NCBI GenBank assembly: GCA_019096065.1
Contig: JAGUCH010000001.1
Span: 3,782,001 to 3,846,000, forward strand
DNA length: 64,000 bases
Origin: Paracyclopina nana
Taxonomy: Eukaryota; Arthropoda; Copepoda; Cyclopoida; Cyclopettidae
Direction of reading: 5' to 3'
Made by a program: the position numbers and the translations under genes. Below, piece by piece: positions 35,001-48,426 of the stretch. The notes beneath the pieces were generated by a model. That model did no database searches and was not told the origin of the DNA. It saw only the letters and a list, made by a program, of their open reading frames with translations. Within the stretch, counting starts at the first letter, position 1. The number at the start of each line of letters is the position of its first letter.

Positions 35001-38000
35001 CAGCAGCAGCAGCAGCACAATTTTTCATACGACTTGAATTTTCAATCAGCCCGAAAGAAGTTCAATGTCAAGCAATCAAATTGACGCGTGAAATATGAAG
35101 ATCATCACTTTTAAACAGACCATCACCACTGCTCATGCACTCGTTGAAGACATGCCCAAAATGAGCCACTCAGGGAACAATCACTCTTTCAACCCATATC
35201 TGATTTTGCGTTAAAGTGTGAAGGTACCCATATTTTCCTCAGCAGGGGAAGAAAAAAATGTGATGCTGTCGAATCAGCTCGGATGAATTGGTTGGGTAAC
35301 GATGAAGCTTCCTTCAATGCAAGATGATGAACTTCTTCCAAAAAATGTAACCTGTCTGGCTGAAACTGAAATTAAACGCCTTGACAAGATTTCGGGCCAT
35401 TTTTCCCATGCAGCAAGTCATCATCAAGAGACGAGAAATTGAAATGATAACTCAACGATTCATTTTAAGATTGTATGAGATCAGAAGCCTTAAATTACAT
35501 GCTTTTACAATTGCATGCTATTAGTCACAGGAGGCGAGCAAAGTTGAGCATTTTTTGCCCATCTTTCAGAATGGCTTATATTCACTGGGATAATTATCAC
35601 TGCGGGTGCAAAGGCCATTTTCTTTACAAATAATTTCTTTTATAGCCACTTTAAGTAACAGGGGGTTGTTGATAATTGCTGTTTCAGTTGTCGGGTGCAA
35701 TTAGATTTTTTGCGTGGCTAAACAACATTAAAAATCAAATGTTCCCCACATATGTGTACGCTAGTTGCCTTTTAAAAGCGCTCTTCTTCCACCTAAGAAT
35801 ACACAAGTGGTGATCTCGAGACTTGCAACTTTGACTAATAAAGCTAAAATGATCGAACGGTATCTGTTGTGATCTTCGACCTAGTTGCATCTCACGCGGT
35901 GATTTGATCGACCTACATATTTTATGCCTAGTATAGTTGCTACGTGCGAACTGAAATCAACAAATTCTCAAATGAAGTCGACACCAACCAGAGCTCAAAC
36001 CGAACCCAAACCACAGCGAGTAATTTAACAAGGCTTTAATCTGCTGGAGCCACTAAAACACCTTCGTGCTAAAACATCTTTATATTCTCCTCTGCTCAAT
36101 GCAAGCTCAATAAACGATGAGAAAACAAGTTTTTTTTTCTCCTGGCTGCATATCGCACTTTGTGATTCCTTCAAGGGCGTGTGATCAAGATCTACATGAC
36201 TAGATTGAGATCTACCAAGTTTGCAAACATTTCATTGACGGGTTGTGTGTGTGTGCAAATTAGATGCCCGCCAAAACAGGCGAAAATGCACCTGCAATGA
36301 AGTTTCTTGGCTTCATAAACGCGCGGTGCAATGTCTAAAGGTCATCATCACGTATTAATAACAATGATCGCGTGGCAGGCCTGCTTGCTCATAAAAAAGG
36401 CAGACATTTAGCTTGACTAGACTTGATAAATGAGGGTCTTTAACGCTAAAAATTGTTATTTCCATATGAGAGTGCACGCATAGAGATAGTAAAAACAGTT
36501 GCTTATTTTATATAGACCCAAATAAGTATCATCCACTCTAGCTTGGAACTGAGGCCTAACCTGTTTAAAAGTCAAGTTTAATTTAAAGATGTTCTTCTGA
36601 GGGCAAAAAAAATATCAAAATTACACTAGCAGAAGCAAAAAAAACTAGCTGGACTTCAGATTTGCCTCTACATGCGATTTTTAAAGCATCATATGCCCGT
36701 CCCCAGTTTCAGCCATCAAAAAAGGTCGTAATATTTGATATCCGCACTATCCTGGGATGATTCTAACCCTGAATCTGCCATTATAACAGACATTGAAGGA
36801 ACTTCGCAAAACATTTTTCAGCCATTTTCGCCTAGCGTGAACTATTATTCCAAGCATAGTTCAGCAGGTCAACAATGTGAAAAAGAATATGCTTGATGCA
36901 AGCATCGACTTTTTCTGTATCACAATCAAACTTTTTGTAAGCTTAATAGTGCTGTTTATGCATATCTTCCATTTTTTGCCGAATATCACAGATCGTTGAA
37001 TGTACATAATCAATCCCCAAAAGTTGAGTCTTTTACCAAGCACAATGTCATCTTTATTAGGCCTCCTCAGATGTGGTGCCTTTGTGTCCACTGTGCTCGT
37101 AGCAGAGCACGATTTTTCAATCAGAACTCATGACGCGGCCGTTTTTACAGGTGGTATTACAAATCCGTGATCTATTGAAAAAGTGGTAGTCTGTTCAATA
37201 ATGGACAGATTAAGATCAAAAATTCATTTCCCTCCTTTTGAAAACTCGTCAAGTGTGAATTTCTGATAGGCCCAGTCTAATTTTTACCTCTGCAAATGGA
37301 TTGTCAGATTATTATTGCAACAAGAAGCATCGTTTTTTCATTCAGCCATTCGTAAAAAAATGATGATGCTAGACAGGTGACATCACAAAACAGGCTTTTA
37401 TGACGTAAACTATAACGGTAATTTAATAGGTGCATTTTGGGAGGGAAAAAGAAGGGCACTTACTAGCAGTACACGCATGCGCAAGAATGAAAAATCCGAG
37501 CTAACTTATACAGATCAAACATAAAACAGATCCCAAAAGTTTAATCTACAGCTTTGACCTTACATAACTTTGATGCAAGCAGGGGAAATAGATTCTAATC
37601 ATGCTGCCGTACGCAGTAGATCATAAATTAACGACCCCCAACTTGCAAATCCTCGCGCGCAAGAATTTATGTGTATAAAAAGGAGGTATAAGCATAAAAG
37701 AGTTCTCACACCAAAACTCAAAGATAGGAGTCAAAAGGAATTCCGCTCTAATGAGATCAGTCAAGATCTTAAGTGGAATAATCTCAGCAGTAGGCCTCAA
37801 ATTGGCCCTAAAGGGAACAAAGGCCTTGCAATATTGGCGCCAAAATAAAATAATAGAAGCAAAATGACTCTTTTGTTTTTGGGAAATCCTACTCCATCCC
37901 GTCACAAAAATCATCACTGCACTGCAGTATTAGTGATGGAATGAACCTAATTAAGTTTAGCATCCTTTTCAAATCCATTTCAGCCAATTGCACTTGTCGG

Positions 38001-41000
38001 TGGTACACAAGGTAATTGAAAATGCTTCCACTGAGTCAGCTGGAAGCTCATCAACTGATCATCTTGGTGAAACATTGTACGCACTCAATGCGTAATGAGA
38101 AAATGCTGCGTCATACTATTGGTCCCGTTAAAATTGTCACTTGATTATTTCTAATTTTCTGTGCGTCTTGAGCACGTGGTAGCATGATTTACACCATTCC
38201 GTTTCCGCCCGATTTGACAGGAAATTATTCTTATGGTAACATTTTCAAGATCACATCACTTTTAAAGCATATCTTCCACAATGAATGATTTGCCTCCAAA
38301 AAGGAACTACCAATGTGAAAACACAAGCTTGATCATTATAGGCAATTTGACATAACAAAGTGAAGGAAAATAAACATTGAAAATAAGGAATCCTACGTTT
38401 TTTCCCACCAGGCAAACCTGGCTATACTTAGAGGGGCCACCTCATAAAAAATGATCAATTACAAAACATCTTATAGAGTAGGATGTGAGATGTGATGCAA
38501 TTTTTTTGGCCTGGCTACAAAAAATTTCGGAAGGAAACTTTGGCTTAAGGTTTTTTTGCAAGCTCACTCAAGCAAATATTGCACACTCTCGTAACCAGCT
38601 ATAAGACTACTTGAAATTTTCTGGGGCTTGAGTTTCCAAGATATTTTTTAAGAGTGTCCTCAGCTTTCTCTGGTTAGAAAAGTTTTTATCTCGTGAGATA
38701 ATTCATTAACGCTTAAAATCTGGCTCATGATGACACATAGGATCATTTCCAACTGCTACTTGCGAACTAAAAATAATGAACCTACACGGACAATTACACA
38801 ATTAAAAATTGCAAAACAAAAAGTAAACAACATTCCGCGTTAACAAGCTAGCCCTGCCAGATTTTTACGCAAATATCATTCGACTCTTTAAAACACGAAA
38901 CCAACACTGAATAATAATAGAATTGATGGGCCTTTTGGGGGCCCTGCTGGTGTGCGAAATGTCCTTTGACCACTCGCAGCGAAAAGCAAATGCAAACGAT
39001 GCAATTGTTTTTACTGTGGATTAGTAACGCGGAAAGTGAAACCGTCCATCCATTCGCACGCACGAACGTCGTCGTCTAAAGATTCACTTTGTTTAGGGAT
39101 GTTGCAACAATGTTATTGTTGTTGACTGTTATGGGTCATGAGGTCACTTTTCCCTCTAACTAGGTAGGTACGTGAAGATATTAAAAGTTGGTGGTGCTAC
39201 ACCAACAAGACCCAATTTCTCGCACTAGAGGCTCAGATTTCATCAGTGCAGCTGCAGATGACAAGGTGCAAACTAAGAGACCTAGCTAGGCCTTCATAAT
39301 AGAACAATACTCACATAGGATGGCTAAAATTATGTTCATCAGCAAACATTCGTGTCGTGACTTCTGGCTAATGGACAATTGTTCTGCTTAACTTTCTATA
39401 GTAATCTCTAATTTCATTATTTATTGTTTCACCCCATTGTTGTGCAGTGAGAGCTCGGAAGTTGCCAAACAACTCACCCCTGAAAAACCCCAAGAAAAGA
39501 CCTCATCTTCCGCGCCAATGTCACGCCGGTAAAAGGGGATAAAAATTACAAGACAACAATGAAGCCGCGTCAGGAAATTCGCGCAATTTTCGAATCTTTC
39601 ACGCCCACGGTTTTCTTTCGGTTTATATTTGGTTGTCTTGTTGACCTTAATTGAAAATTGTAGATACTGTGCCATTCGCATCAGTTATGCAGTCGCAGAG
39701 AAAAATTCTTAGCTCCTGATCTAGTGCCAAGAATTTCGTCGTCTCATGATAAATCACGCAAACACATCAAGGTGTTTCTCCAATTTCCAGCTAAAAACAT
39801 CCTGGACCAATTTCCAACACAATTACTTTTGCTGCAATTAGAGCTGTCCATGAGGGAGGAAGACACAACAAGTGTTGATGTAAGACCTAGATTCCAAAAG
39901 TAACATTTTTATTCCTTTTAAGAAGCATTCAGTTGACCCCCAATTTTTCTTGAACCTAACAAAGGAAGTGACTGAGGAGTGATTGGTGCTATAAAAATGG
40001 TGGAAATATCTGATTTCGCACGCTTCTCGTTGGAACTGATAACCTTTCAATTTTTCACGATTTCTGCTGATGCTGCTCAAAAAGCGCACAGCTTTGTGTG
40101 TTATGAAAGTTGGGTTGAGATTAGCATAAGGCTCAACTGACCTGACCCCGTTTATGGAGCGAAATTTTGGACATGAAAAGATGATCTGAGCGCATAAAAG
40201 GATAAACTCAACTTGGTAGGTAAAAAATTGCTGGCTAGCTATAAAAATTGCAATATGAGAAGGAATAAAAATGCTACAAGGCAAATGCAAACTTACTTCT
40301 ATCACACTACCAAGAGCCATAAAAATCTTTTTGAATTCAAACAAGGCCAAAAAGTTATTTGACAGGAGGCCAAAGCCAAATCATAGTTGGAGCAAATCAC
40401 AGATGGCTTTGAAAAAATGGGGCAAGAAAACCACTTGGGTGGTAATTACTGTGTAGCAAAAGTACACAAATTAGTCGTAGAAAAAAAGCAAACACGTTTT
40501 GTGCTCTGAGTCAAAGAAATCCCCCTTGTCAGTCCCCTGAAAGCACTAAATAGGGATGAAAACAGTAAAAGTGCCACTTTTTTGGAAAAAAAACTTGGAT
40601 TTGTTCCAGCAGTTGGTTTCCACAAAAAAAAACCACAATCGTCCAGGTCACCTAAGAAGCTCTACTTCATAATAATTTTATAAATCAGATTGAGCAAACT
40701 GTCATGGTCCAAGAAAATATTAATTGGAAGAAAATGCTGCTGAGGTCAAGGTTACTCTTGTAAAGGATTGACAACAATTTACAAAGCTCAGCTGAAGAAT
40801 TACTAACATCCAACAGCTTGGAAGAATTTCAAAAGTCCTTGACACAAAAATCAAATGACTCTGAAAGGTTATGAAGTAGGAGGTGGTTTTTATAAGTACC
40901 TTAGTCATCAAAATAATTAAGTAGTATTTTTCCAATTCCACCTTTTGACAACTTTGTTTATCCCAGCAATTTCCTGGACAAAAGTGGTTTTCTAAATTCT

Positions 41001-42330
41001 CTAAGAGTCAAATGCAAATAAAATGACACAAAAGTATTGACACATTCTTTGTGCAACTCTTTTTCGCTACTGCAATTGAAAGTTTCACTAAATACTTATG
41101 CAGTAGTCACTATTTTATTTGATGACCTTTTCTTTGTCCAGGTAAAATTGTTTTTCTCTAGAAACTCTGTGATTAAGCTACCTTCCCCGAATATAATTAA
41201 ATAATTCGGCTATAATTAGTGAGTGATGATGGAACAAATGGCCACCTAAGATGTGGAACAACATCTTTATTTAGCAGAATTTCTTTGGCTTATGCAAATA
41301 TGCAGCAAACTTTTTGATAATTCCGTGAACATGGAACAGCTAGGCTTCAAAACAATATCCAAGATCAAAGCATTCTAACCCAATTTGAAACAGATCAATC
41401 AACCTCATCAACTGTAATGGAACAAATCGACCTTTATGCATTTGTTCACACTGGCCAAAAAGCAAAGGAATACATCTCAATGGCTCTGTTTTAAATCTTA
41501 AAACCATGGTTGTTACAACACAGGGCTATACAGGGCCATTGCAAGATTTGATAGGCTTAATTTGGCACAGGCTTACAGGTGAGAAATTAACTCGAAGCGT
41601 TCGGCAAAAACAATTGGCCAAACGTTTTTGCTGCCCTTTTTTGCTCGGGCTCTTGGCGTCAATTTTCCGCTAAAGCTCGGAAGCGCAAAAAACGATTCAT
41701 GACAAAAATTCTTACCACATGTAATAAGTTCCAATCCAAGCCTACAGCCATTTTGGGGCTTTAACACAAGTCAAAACACGCAGCAGCACGCTGCCACTTT
41801 GTTTTTGTTTACAAACCTCACCAATGCTCATCTCATCAAAGCGCTACCAGAGAGTCATTTAACGAAAACCTAAGTTGATTTTTTATTTGCTAAAGAAGAA
41901 CTTTCAGATGAAATGCCGTTTTTTAAAAGGATGCTTGTCAGTTTCCTTCGTGAAGGTGAACAAACTTTCGTGTCACGAAGTTATCACTATAAGAGGAAAC
42001 ACTCCAAAAAGCTGCATTGGTTTCAAACAAAAGAAGGAATTTTTTATCTTGAGAATCATCTAATTTTTCTGACTTCTGCTCCTCTTACCATCTCTCATTG
42101 CTTGAAATGCCACTCGAGAAGCTGAGGTCGTAAAAATCAAGCAGAGCCGATTATTAGCAAAAAACGCCAAATGACCTTGACTCCTTAGGCAAACAACAAC
42201 TCTGCAATGGCATGCCACAGTGAAATTTCAATAAAAATAACAGCACCAAGTGGCAAAAAGTGAAGAAATTTGTCATGTCCCATTTGAAGTTCATCCAAGG
42301 AGCCATTTCAATGTAAAGAGTGGGTGGGTA
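32038..42330. other. Gene-poor region, about 10 kb
   Basis: No supported multi-codon gene. Short tracts of (CAG)n near 35.0 kb, (GT)n near 36.25 kb and (GA)n near 34.5 kb are present. Open frames up to 170 codons (39838-40350, minus) have no domain or splice support. A small plus-strand ORF at 32312-32407 and a donor-like AAAAG/gtaaga at 32.6 kb are noted separately. Confidence 0.5.
32312..32407 (+). CDS. Small acidic ORF, possible microprotein or first exon
   Basis: 31 codons from an ATG (MSDEDLEEDFKTIIRREQLA) to a stop. Composition is protein-like (acidic, then basic), unlike the low-complexity frames around it. Just downstream a pyrimidine tract with an AG and a strong donor (aaaaggtaaga near 32.6 kb) look like splice sites, but I could not join them in frame. 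No family recognised. It could equally be chance. Confidence 0.2.
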   Translation: MSDEDLEEDFKTIIRREQLAELFATYDHQKF

Positions 42331-42870
42331 CTACCGAAACGTGATCACAAAATTCTGGATTTTTTTTCTTGCATCACGTGGCCAACGTAAAAAACGAGGA
42401 TGTTCACGCAATCCAATTTTTTCCTTAATGTTTTCACAGTGGGTGCAAGGCCTTTCAAAACATGAAGGCCTCATTGTAAGTTTGATTTGAACAGCTTCAT
42501 TTTGGGGCTCAAATTCAAAAGCTTGTTTTTGATTGATGTTCTTTAAATTTTCGCAGTTTTTCCCACAGTAGTAGTGAGTGTGGACGGATGGATGGGGCGA
42601 GGCTGAGCCCTCAGAACATCCCATACATTTATCGCAATGCAATGTCGTGCCATAGTCATCTGCATCTTTTGACAGCAATTTACTCACGGAGAAATGCAAT
42701 TTAATTGAAGCTACAAATGCCAGCTTTATTAGTAAAGTTGAGCAAACAATGCCATTTTCTGCATTAGCGTTGTTGAGAGGATCACATGAGAAGGGCCTTA
42801 ATACTAGAGCTCTTTTGTTTGGCATTTTTGAGAATTTGGGTTTGATCAAGGGTGAGAACAAAAAGTTCAT
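42331..42870 (-). CDS. Doubtful unrecognised ORF
   Basis: An open frame of 194 codons, 179 from its first ATG (MNFLFSPLIKPKF). This is long for AT-rich sequence. A cysteine cluster stands out: CDKCMGC, then YYCGKNC, then CTHC, which could hold zinc. An acceptor-like ttattgcag lies just above the ATG. No family is recognised and there is no sign of conservation, so chance remains likely. Confidence 0.2.
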   Translation of the reverse strand: MNFLFSPLIKPKFSKMPNKRALVLRPFSCDPLNNANAENGIVCSTLLIKLAFVASIKLHFSVSKLLSKDADDYGTTLHCDKCMGCSEGSASPHPSVHTHYYCGKNCENLKNINQKQAFEFEPQNEAVQIKLTMRPSCFERPCTHCENIKEKIGLREHPRFLRWPRDARKKIQNFVITFR

Positions 42871-43825
42871 TAGTTCAGAGCCAACGGTAGCTGCAATAAT
42901 TTGGGCCAAGTCCAAAAAATGTTAAATGCAATTTCGCGAATCGCGATTTCTTCAGGAGGTGTTGTAAGACTGAAAGTGTCACCACTAAAGTTCAGTGAAG
43001 AAGTCTAATGTTGTAATTACTGCCAAGAAACAAAATGTTCCAGAGTTAATTTACTATACCAAATACACCTCAGCAATTCAACACTTATTTTTGGGGCCAA
43101 ATCTTTCGGAGTTCATTCGCCTTTTTTGGCAGGCGTATATGGAGCACATGATTACCCTAATTTAAGAAAAACATATTTCTAACAAAACGTGACGTGTTTT
43201 AAAATGGGTCAAACCTTTTGATATCCGAATTATGAAAATCACTGCAAAGTAAGAAAAGGTCAGTTTTCACTGAAAGTAAGAGTCAAAACTTCTGCGTGCC
43301 ATTTCAAAAAAGTGATGATTATAGTCATTTTTGCGGAATGTGATACGGAGATTTCAACGCGTGATCTGTGAAAAAAGTCCTAATAGATTCGCATTTATCA
43401 TTCATTGAATTTAATTGTCCTATGAATTTTAAAATCGCTGCCAGGAATTCGAGAAATTCATTCATGTCTCAAAAAAGTGAGCGTGTTTCCTTAAGCGCGA
43501 CTCCAGACATTTCACTACCATTTTTAGCAGATGGTTAAAAATCGCATTTTTTGTGAACTTTCCATGTAAATCAATAATCACTTTTGAAGAACAAGCTCGC
43601 ATATATTGTGGCAGTGATATGGCGTAATCGGACACAATGCGGACTTTTCTAGTAGGTTGGTAAGTTCTGGTTCTAATTTTAAAGTGTTGATGTAACATTT
43701 CTATGACAATTGCCTTTTTGTTTAAATCGATATACCAATTGCAAGATTTTCCATCTGGAATGTTTGTTTTCTGTGAAACGTCAACTGTGCACGCTGAAAA
43801 AACAAGTCCTTTTAAAAAGGTGACG

Positions 43826-44298
43826 ATGGCACAAAAAGTCGAGAAACTTCAAGACGAAGCGTTTTTAATAGAACCTCGTAATGAGAAAATCGTCGTCAAT
43901 TTACTAGCTGCTTGGAAGAGTGTAAAAATAATTTACAGCTTCCAATGTCAAGGGCGTGGAAAACCTGGTCAACGATATTCGCATTTCTCCTTGGAATAAT
44001 TCTGTCATTTTCCGATATCATAATCGATATAGCCTTCCTTAATCAGGTACGTACAACATTTGCTGTCCATCTTCTTTCCTGCATAATCAATTGCCTAAAG
44101 CGCGACGCATGAGTGACCTTTTTCTTGTTTTGAAAGAAAAAGAAAATATATGGCTTTATTATTGCCTCTGTTTTCCTTGAAATTGGGATCACTTATTTTT
44201 CTTGGCCGACTTTTCATTTTTGGGCCATTCCCCAAGAAATTGCTCAGTGCATGTCGGCAAAAGGAGGAGACGCAAATCATGGCAAAGAAAATCTATGA
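43826..44298 (+). CDS. Possible exons of a polytopic membrane protein (fragment)
   Basis: Two pieces look translated. One is 43945-44046 (MSRAWKTWSTIFAFLLG then SFSDIIIDIAFLNQ), ending at a good donor (cag/gtacgt). The other is open from 44137 after acceptor tgaaag to 44298, encoding IYGFIIASVFLEIGITYFSW. Joined in phase 0 they give two hydrophobic helices, the first with Asp residues as in XK-related proteins. A third piece in another frame from 43826 (MAQKVEKLQDEAFLIEPRNE) may be the N-terminus. The 20-nt gap between frames is too short for an intron, so a frameshift or pseudogene is possible. The MITE at 44400 follows directly. Confidence 0.25.
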
Positions 44299-44399
44299 AG
44301 TTGTAGCTCATTATGTCTCATTATGCTGGAAAAACAGCTTTCAAAAAGGCTAAAATTGACCCTTTGAGTGACACCGTAGATTCGTGCCATTTGGAAAAT

Positions 44400-44684
44400 C
44401 CCAACCAGAAATTCTGGGCCCTCATACGGCAAAAAAACCCTCAGTGAAACTTATACGTTTTATCAACATTGAGTTCAAGTCGTTATGTAACATTAACTGC
44501 CTTGACACCTTGGTAAAATCGAAAATACAAATTTTCCGTGTCACATACGATTTTTCTCAAATTTTTTTCATAGGTGGTACGGAAGTTAATGTTACATAAC
44601 GACATAAACTCAACCTGGGTAAAACGAAGGAGTGATAACACGTTACAATAACTTTCAGAAAACTTGGGAAAATTTCTGGTTGGG
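44400..44684. mobile_element. 285-bp MITE with long terminal inverted repeats
   Basis: Ends are CCCAACCAGAAATT (44400-44413) and its exact reverse complement (44671-44684). Inverted similarity runs about 110 bp inward and includes an exact 18-bp pair, CGTTATGTAACATTAACT at 44481-44498 and its complement at 44584-44601. AT flanks both sides, a possible 2-bp target duplication. No coding capacity; the mirror-image ORFs on both strands are produced by the palindrome. Confidence 0.88.
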
Positions 44685-47600
44685 ATGTGCAAGAAGTATG
44701 GCATATCTTTGGTTTTCGCTTGCTCGTGGAATAACTAGCATGTCAATTATAGGTAAATGTGGATAGGACACATAGTGCAAGCATTACTAATCAAGATATG
44801 CATACTGGCTCAATGATGATTTGCTCAAAAACAAATAAGAAAACTCAAATTTTTGCGTGCAAGGACATTATAACGGAATTCGGTCTCATGTAAAGTAACT
44901 CACCTATAACGAATTCAAAGTGAAGAAAATCGAGGCCTGCAAAATGTACGCTTTGTTTGCCCCCTCCGCCCAAAGAAATCTGTTTCGGCAACTTTTCCTG
45001 CTTTGTGCAATTTCCCTATCTGTCATGTTTTTTCCGCAGTTATAAACGTGAGTAATTACAAAACAGAGAAGAGGCCGGGTCTTCCGGGCCAGTTACAAGG
45101 CAACAGTGCAAAAAGATGGCTCAAAAGTTTCCTTTTGAAATAATAAGAGTTTGACCCAAATCAAGCGCCTGAAATCACTCGGCATCTTGCTTAGTCATGC
45201 TGGGGAAAAATTCGGAATTTGGATGTCTTTTCAAAGTCAATTTTCCGGCAATCCCCATCTCATATTGTGCCAAGATTAGCACAGTGGAACCGGCTTAGTG
45301 TGAGGCCTCAACCCATTTTACAACACCACCAAAAGGGGGCCCCTAAACCTTCCCTAAGAATGGAACAAACAAAAAATCTCAAGAGTGATGACGACCAAGA
45401 TTCGGATAATCTTCTAGATCCCTGATTTTTATCACATAGCAATTCTTGCTCGACTTTCTGCCATAACGTACTGAAGAGAGTGACAAAATGCACAGAGAGT
45501 GCAGTACTCAAAAATTAAGCGGATGCAGTTTTTTTTCGGAGCACTCATATATTCTGTGGTGAAGAAATAGATTTGCGTAGAAAGGATAGTAAAGCTTTTT
45601 GATGGCTTGTAAGTGAGCCTAGTCGCTGAAGTTAGTAAAATTACTCATAGTAGGGAAAAATAGCTACGAGGATGAGTTTAATGCCACCTTAAGAAGTGTC
45701 ATTAAAATGCATCTTTGCCTTTTTCGCAGGTCTTGACCAACAAGCCATAAAGCGGAGATTTTAGAGGCGTTTTTCCGAATTTACTACTGTCAGCCAAATG
45801 TCTGGTACGGATCTCACAAATACCTTTTGAAATTTCTTTGATTCATTTTCAAGCCCTAGTACTGCGAGTTATTTGAGTCAAATTAGCATAAAAAGTGACA
45901 TGACAGATCACAAAGGAAGAGATCTTCTTCATGCTAACTTGACTTAAAGAGTCATAATTTTATGTTCAAATATGGATGCTCGTAAATCTCATGATTAAAG
46001 GTGGAGATGTTGGTTAGCCCAAATCCATTTCATAATTTGGTTTTGGAAACCACCAACTCCAATAATGTACACTGGTCTACCCGTCAACAGCAAAAAAAGC
46101 TACAAGCAACCCAGAAGAAAGAAGTCAAGTTGGTTGAGCATTATAAAAAAGGTGCGGCTTGTAAGCTAATTTTAGTACTGAAAATCCCAACACTATATGC
46201 AACACTCTATGCAAATTCCCCAAGAATCATCTCAATTAATGAGCTTTTTGAATGGGACATTATGCATTTTTGAGCAATCAATGAGCATGGCCAATTAAAA
46301 ATGAAAAATAGCAACTCTTTGATCAGTCAATGGAGGTTGAGAAGAATCTGCATCCTACAAAAAGGTGCTGGAAAATGCAATGCGTAGCTAAGCAAAATGG
46401 TACCCCATATCAATTTGAGAAACAACAAAGTCCCTCTGCATAATGCTTGCAATTCACTCCAATAAAACTTGACTTTTATCATACACTTTTCTCTCATTGT
46501 GCATCCACGATCCTAATATGTACTCTATGTAGAAACATAATGGTGTAAAGCTGCTCCTCGTGAGTCTCTCATAAAAATACTGAAGTCTGAATTTCCAATG
46601 AAGTAGGATGTTTTTCCCCTTACCTTGTGAGCAATGGGATGATTTCCGATAACAGTCGATATGCAGTAGGTGATAAAAGTTCAAATATTCAACTTGAGAG
46701 GGGTAAAAGGCTCTTCTGTGAGTAGCTATTGCAAAATGAGCGGAGACGATGCCTTCTTAGTCATCATCATGTCACACAAGAGCATGGACTGAATTGAAGC
46801 GCAAAAAACTTGAAGAGCGCTGGATTTTCCGTCGAGGATTCTCCGCGCTCATGAGCTCACTTTATATACTGCACGTGGTACTACTACTTCGCGCATCATC
46901 GTCATCTTGAGGGAAACCGAAATTCTAAATAATAATCACCGAAGAGTGAACTTGAACTTCATCGTTCTCGACCTCTGCTGAAGATGAGTGACACTATTAC
47001 TATGGAATCACTATATGAACGGGGCATAATGAGCGGAGCCCATAAGTAAATTTTGGGCCCAACTGCGCATAAATGTCATGCTTTTTTAAAACTGCGCTGC
47101 TCATTTTTTGGCGTTTCGCAACATTTCGAATATTTCAAGGCCTGATTTTTTATAGATAATATGGTAATGATATTGTTGTAATGAGTATCATGCTACATAG
47201 TAGTCTTGTAATGGTTTATGTAATGTTGTTTACTGGCAAGGTTGGGCATGCCTTAGAGGTAAATCAATTCCTCCATGCAGAAAAAATAGCTTCAGAGAAA
47301 AAAAGATCTATTAATTAGAGACAGAGGAAAAAACTCAACTTTCAGTGGCTTTGCAAAGGACATTTGAAGAATGGTGAAAACATATTGTTTGTTTTATGAC
47401 CTATAAAAATTGTCACTTTTGGTTGTGCATTGTATTTTTTTGTAGGTCTAATAAGCAAGAGGTCCGTTTGGAAAACATCGATGGCATTGAAATCAGATTC
47501 CAGGAATTCACGGGTATTAGTTATACAAAGAACTTTTGGTCTGCTTATTGCAATAGCTTCTTAGGCGGAAATGCACATCGGATTGAGTAGAAAGAGATCA

Positions 47601-48350
47601 AATGCAGGAAAAAATTCTAATTGCTTCATAACTTTTCCCGCGAGAAAATCCACTCTTTACTTTTTGGAAAATTGCACATTTTTGCGCGACCTCTATATCA
47701 AAGATATCTGTTCTGCCACATTCATTGCATTGCCTCAAAACCAGCCATTAGCTTTGGCCTGTTTTTCATTTTTTTGGCATGCTTTAAAAACTCTGACATT
47801 CAGAACTCAGGAATTAACAATTAACCGTGGGAATAAGTTTTTTGTCACTCGCAAAATGTGTAACCATTCTTAATTTATTGGAAATCTGGAAAATTCAAGC
47901 GAAATATTTGTCCAATCGCGAGCAATTATCACGTGAGAGAAACAGGTCCACCTAAGCCTAAATTGTAGCGACAACAACGACTCTTCAGCCTGGGTACAAC
48001 AAGCATTGCTCCAAGTGAAAATTGCTGTTTATCTTCCCAAAAAAGGACGCGCGATAAAGGAGAATGGTCAAAACGTGTTTTTCCTTCCCGTGGCACAAAA
48101 CGTTTAAATCAAGGCAACAAAACAAGGCTAAGCATCACTTCGTTTCTGGAATTACCTACATAGATTGATGTTCTTTTTTGGAAGAGTAAAATACCAGCTT
48201 CTCATGTGGCTTGGGAACACTAGCAGAAGAAAACAAAAAATGAGAGGGGTAAGGAAGGATCTCTCTTTTTTCAAAGGCATATGATAAACAAATTGATTGC
48301 AAGTTTTGGTGCCACGAATCGGCCTTAATTCTTACTTCATTGCGGTACTT
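44685..48350. other. Intergenic, 3.7 kb
   Basis: No supported gene. One exon-like piece stands out at 47446-47590 on +: acceptor tttttttgtag, then a frame containing VRLENIDGIEIRFQEFTG and ending at a stop. It might be the last exon of the doubtful membrane-protein gene at 44 kb, but no connecting exons were found. Confidence 0.4.
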
Positions 48351-48356
48351 TTTATT
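48351..48356 (-). terminator. Poly(A) signal for the RhoGEF gene
   Basis: AATAAA on the minus strand about 70 nt beyond the RhoGEF stop codon. Confidence 0.5.
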
Positions 48357-48426
48357 AATCTTGATTCTACATCTATTAAGCCACAAATATAAGAATAGGA
48401 GAAAATAATCTTGAAAAAACATCTCG

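Noticed and set aside
39838-40350. 170-codon minus-strand open frame
   Set aside because: No splice sites, domain or signal; composition is typical of AT-rich non-coding sequence, and the frame opens and closes arbitrarily.
44384-44704. Two similar ORFs on opposite strands
   Set aside because: They are mirror images generated by the MITE palindrome, not genes.
45256-45330. Sequence CACAGTGGAACC resembling a Tigger/pogo terminal repeat
   Set aside because: No matching inverted end could be found within about 1 kb, so a transposon cannot be supported.
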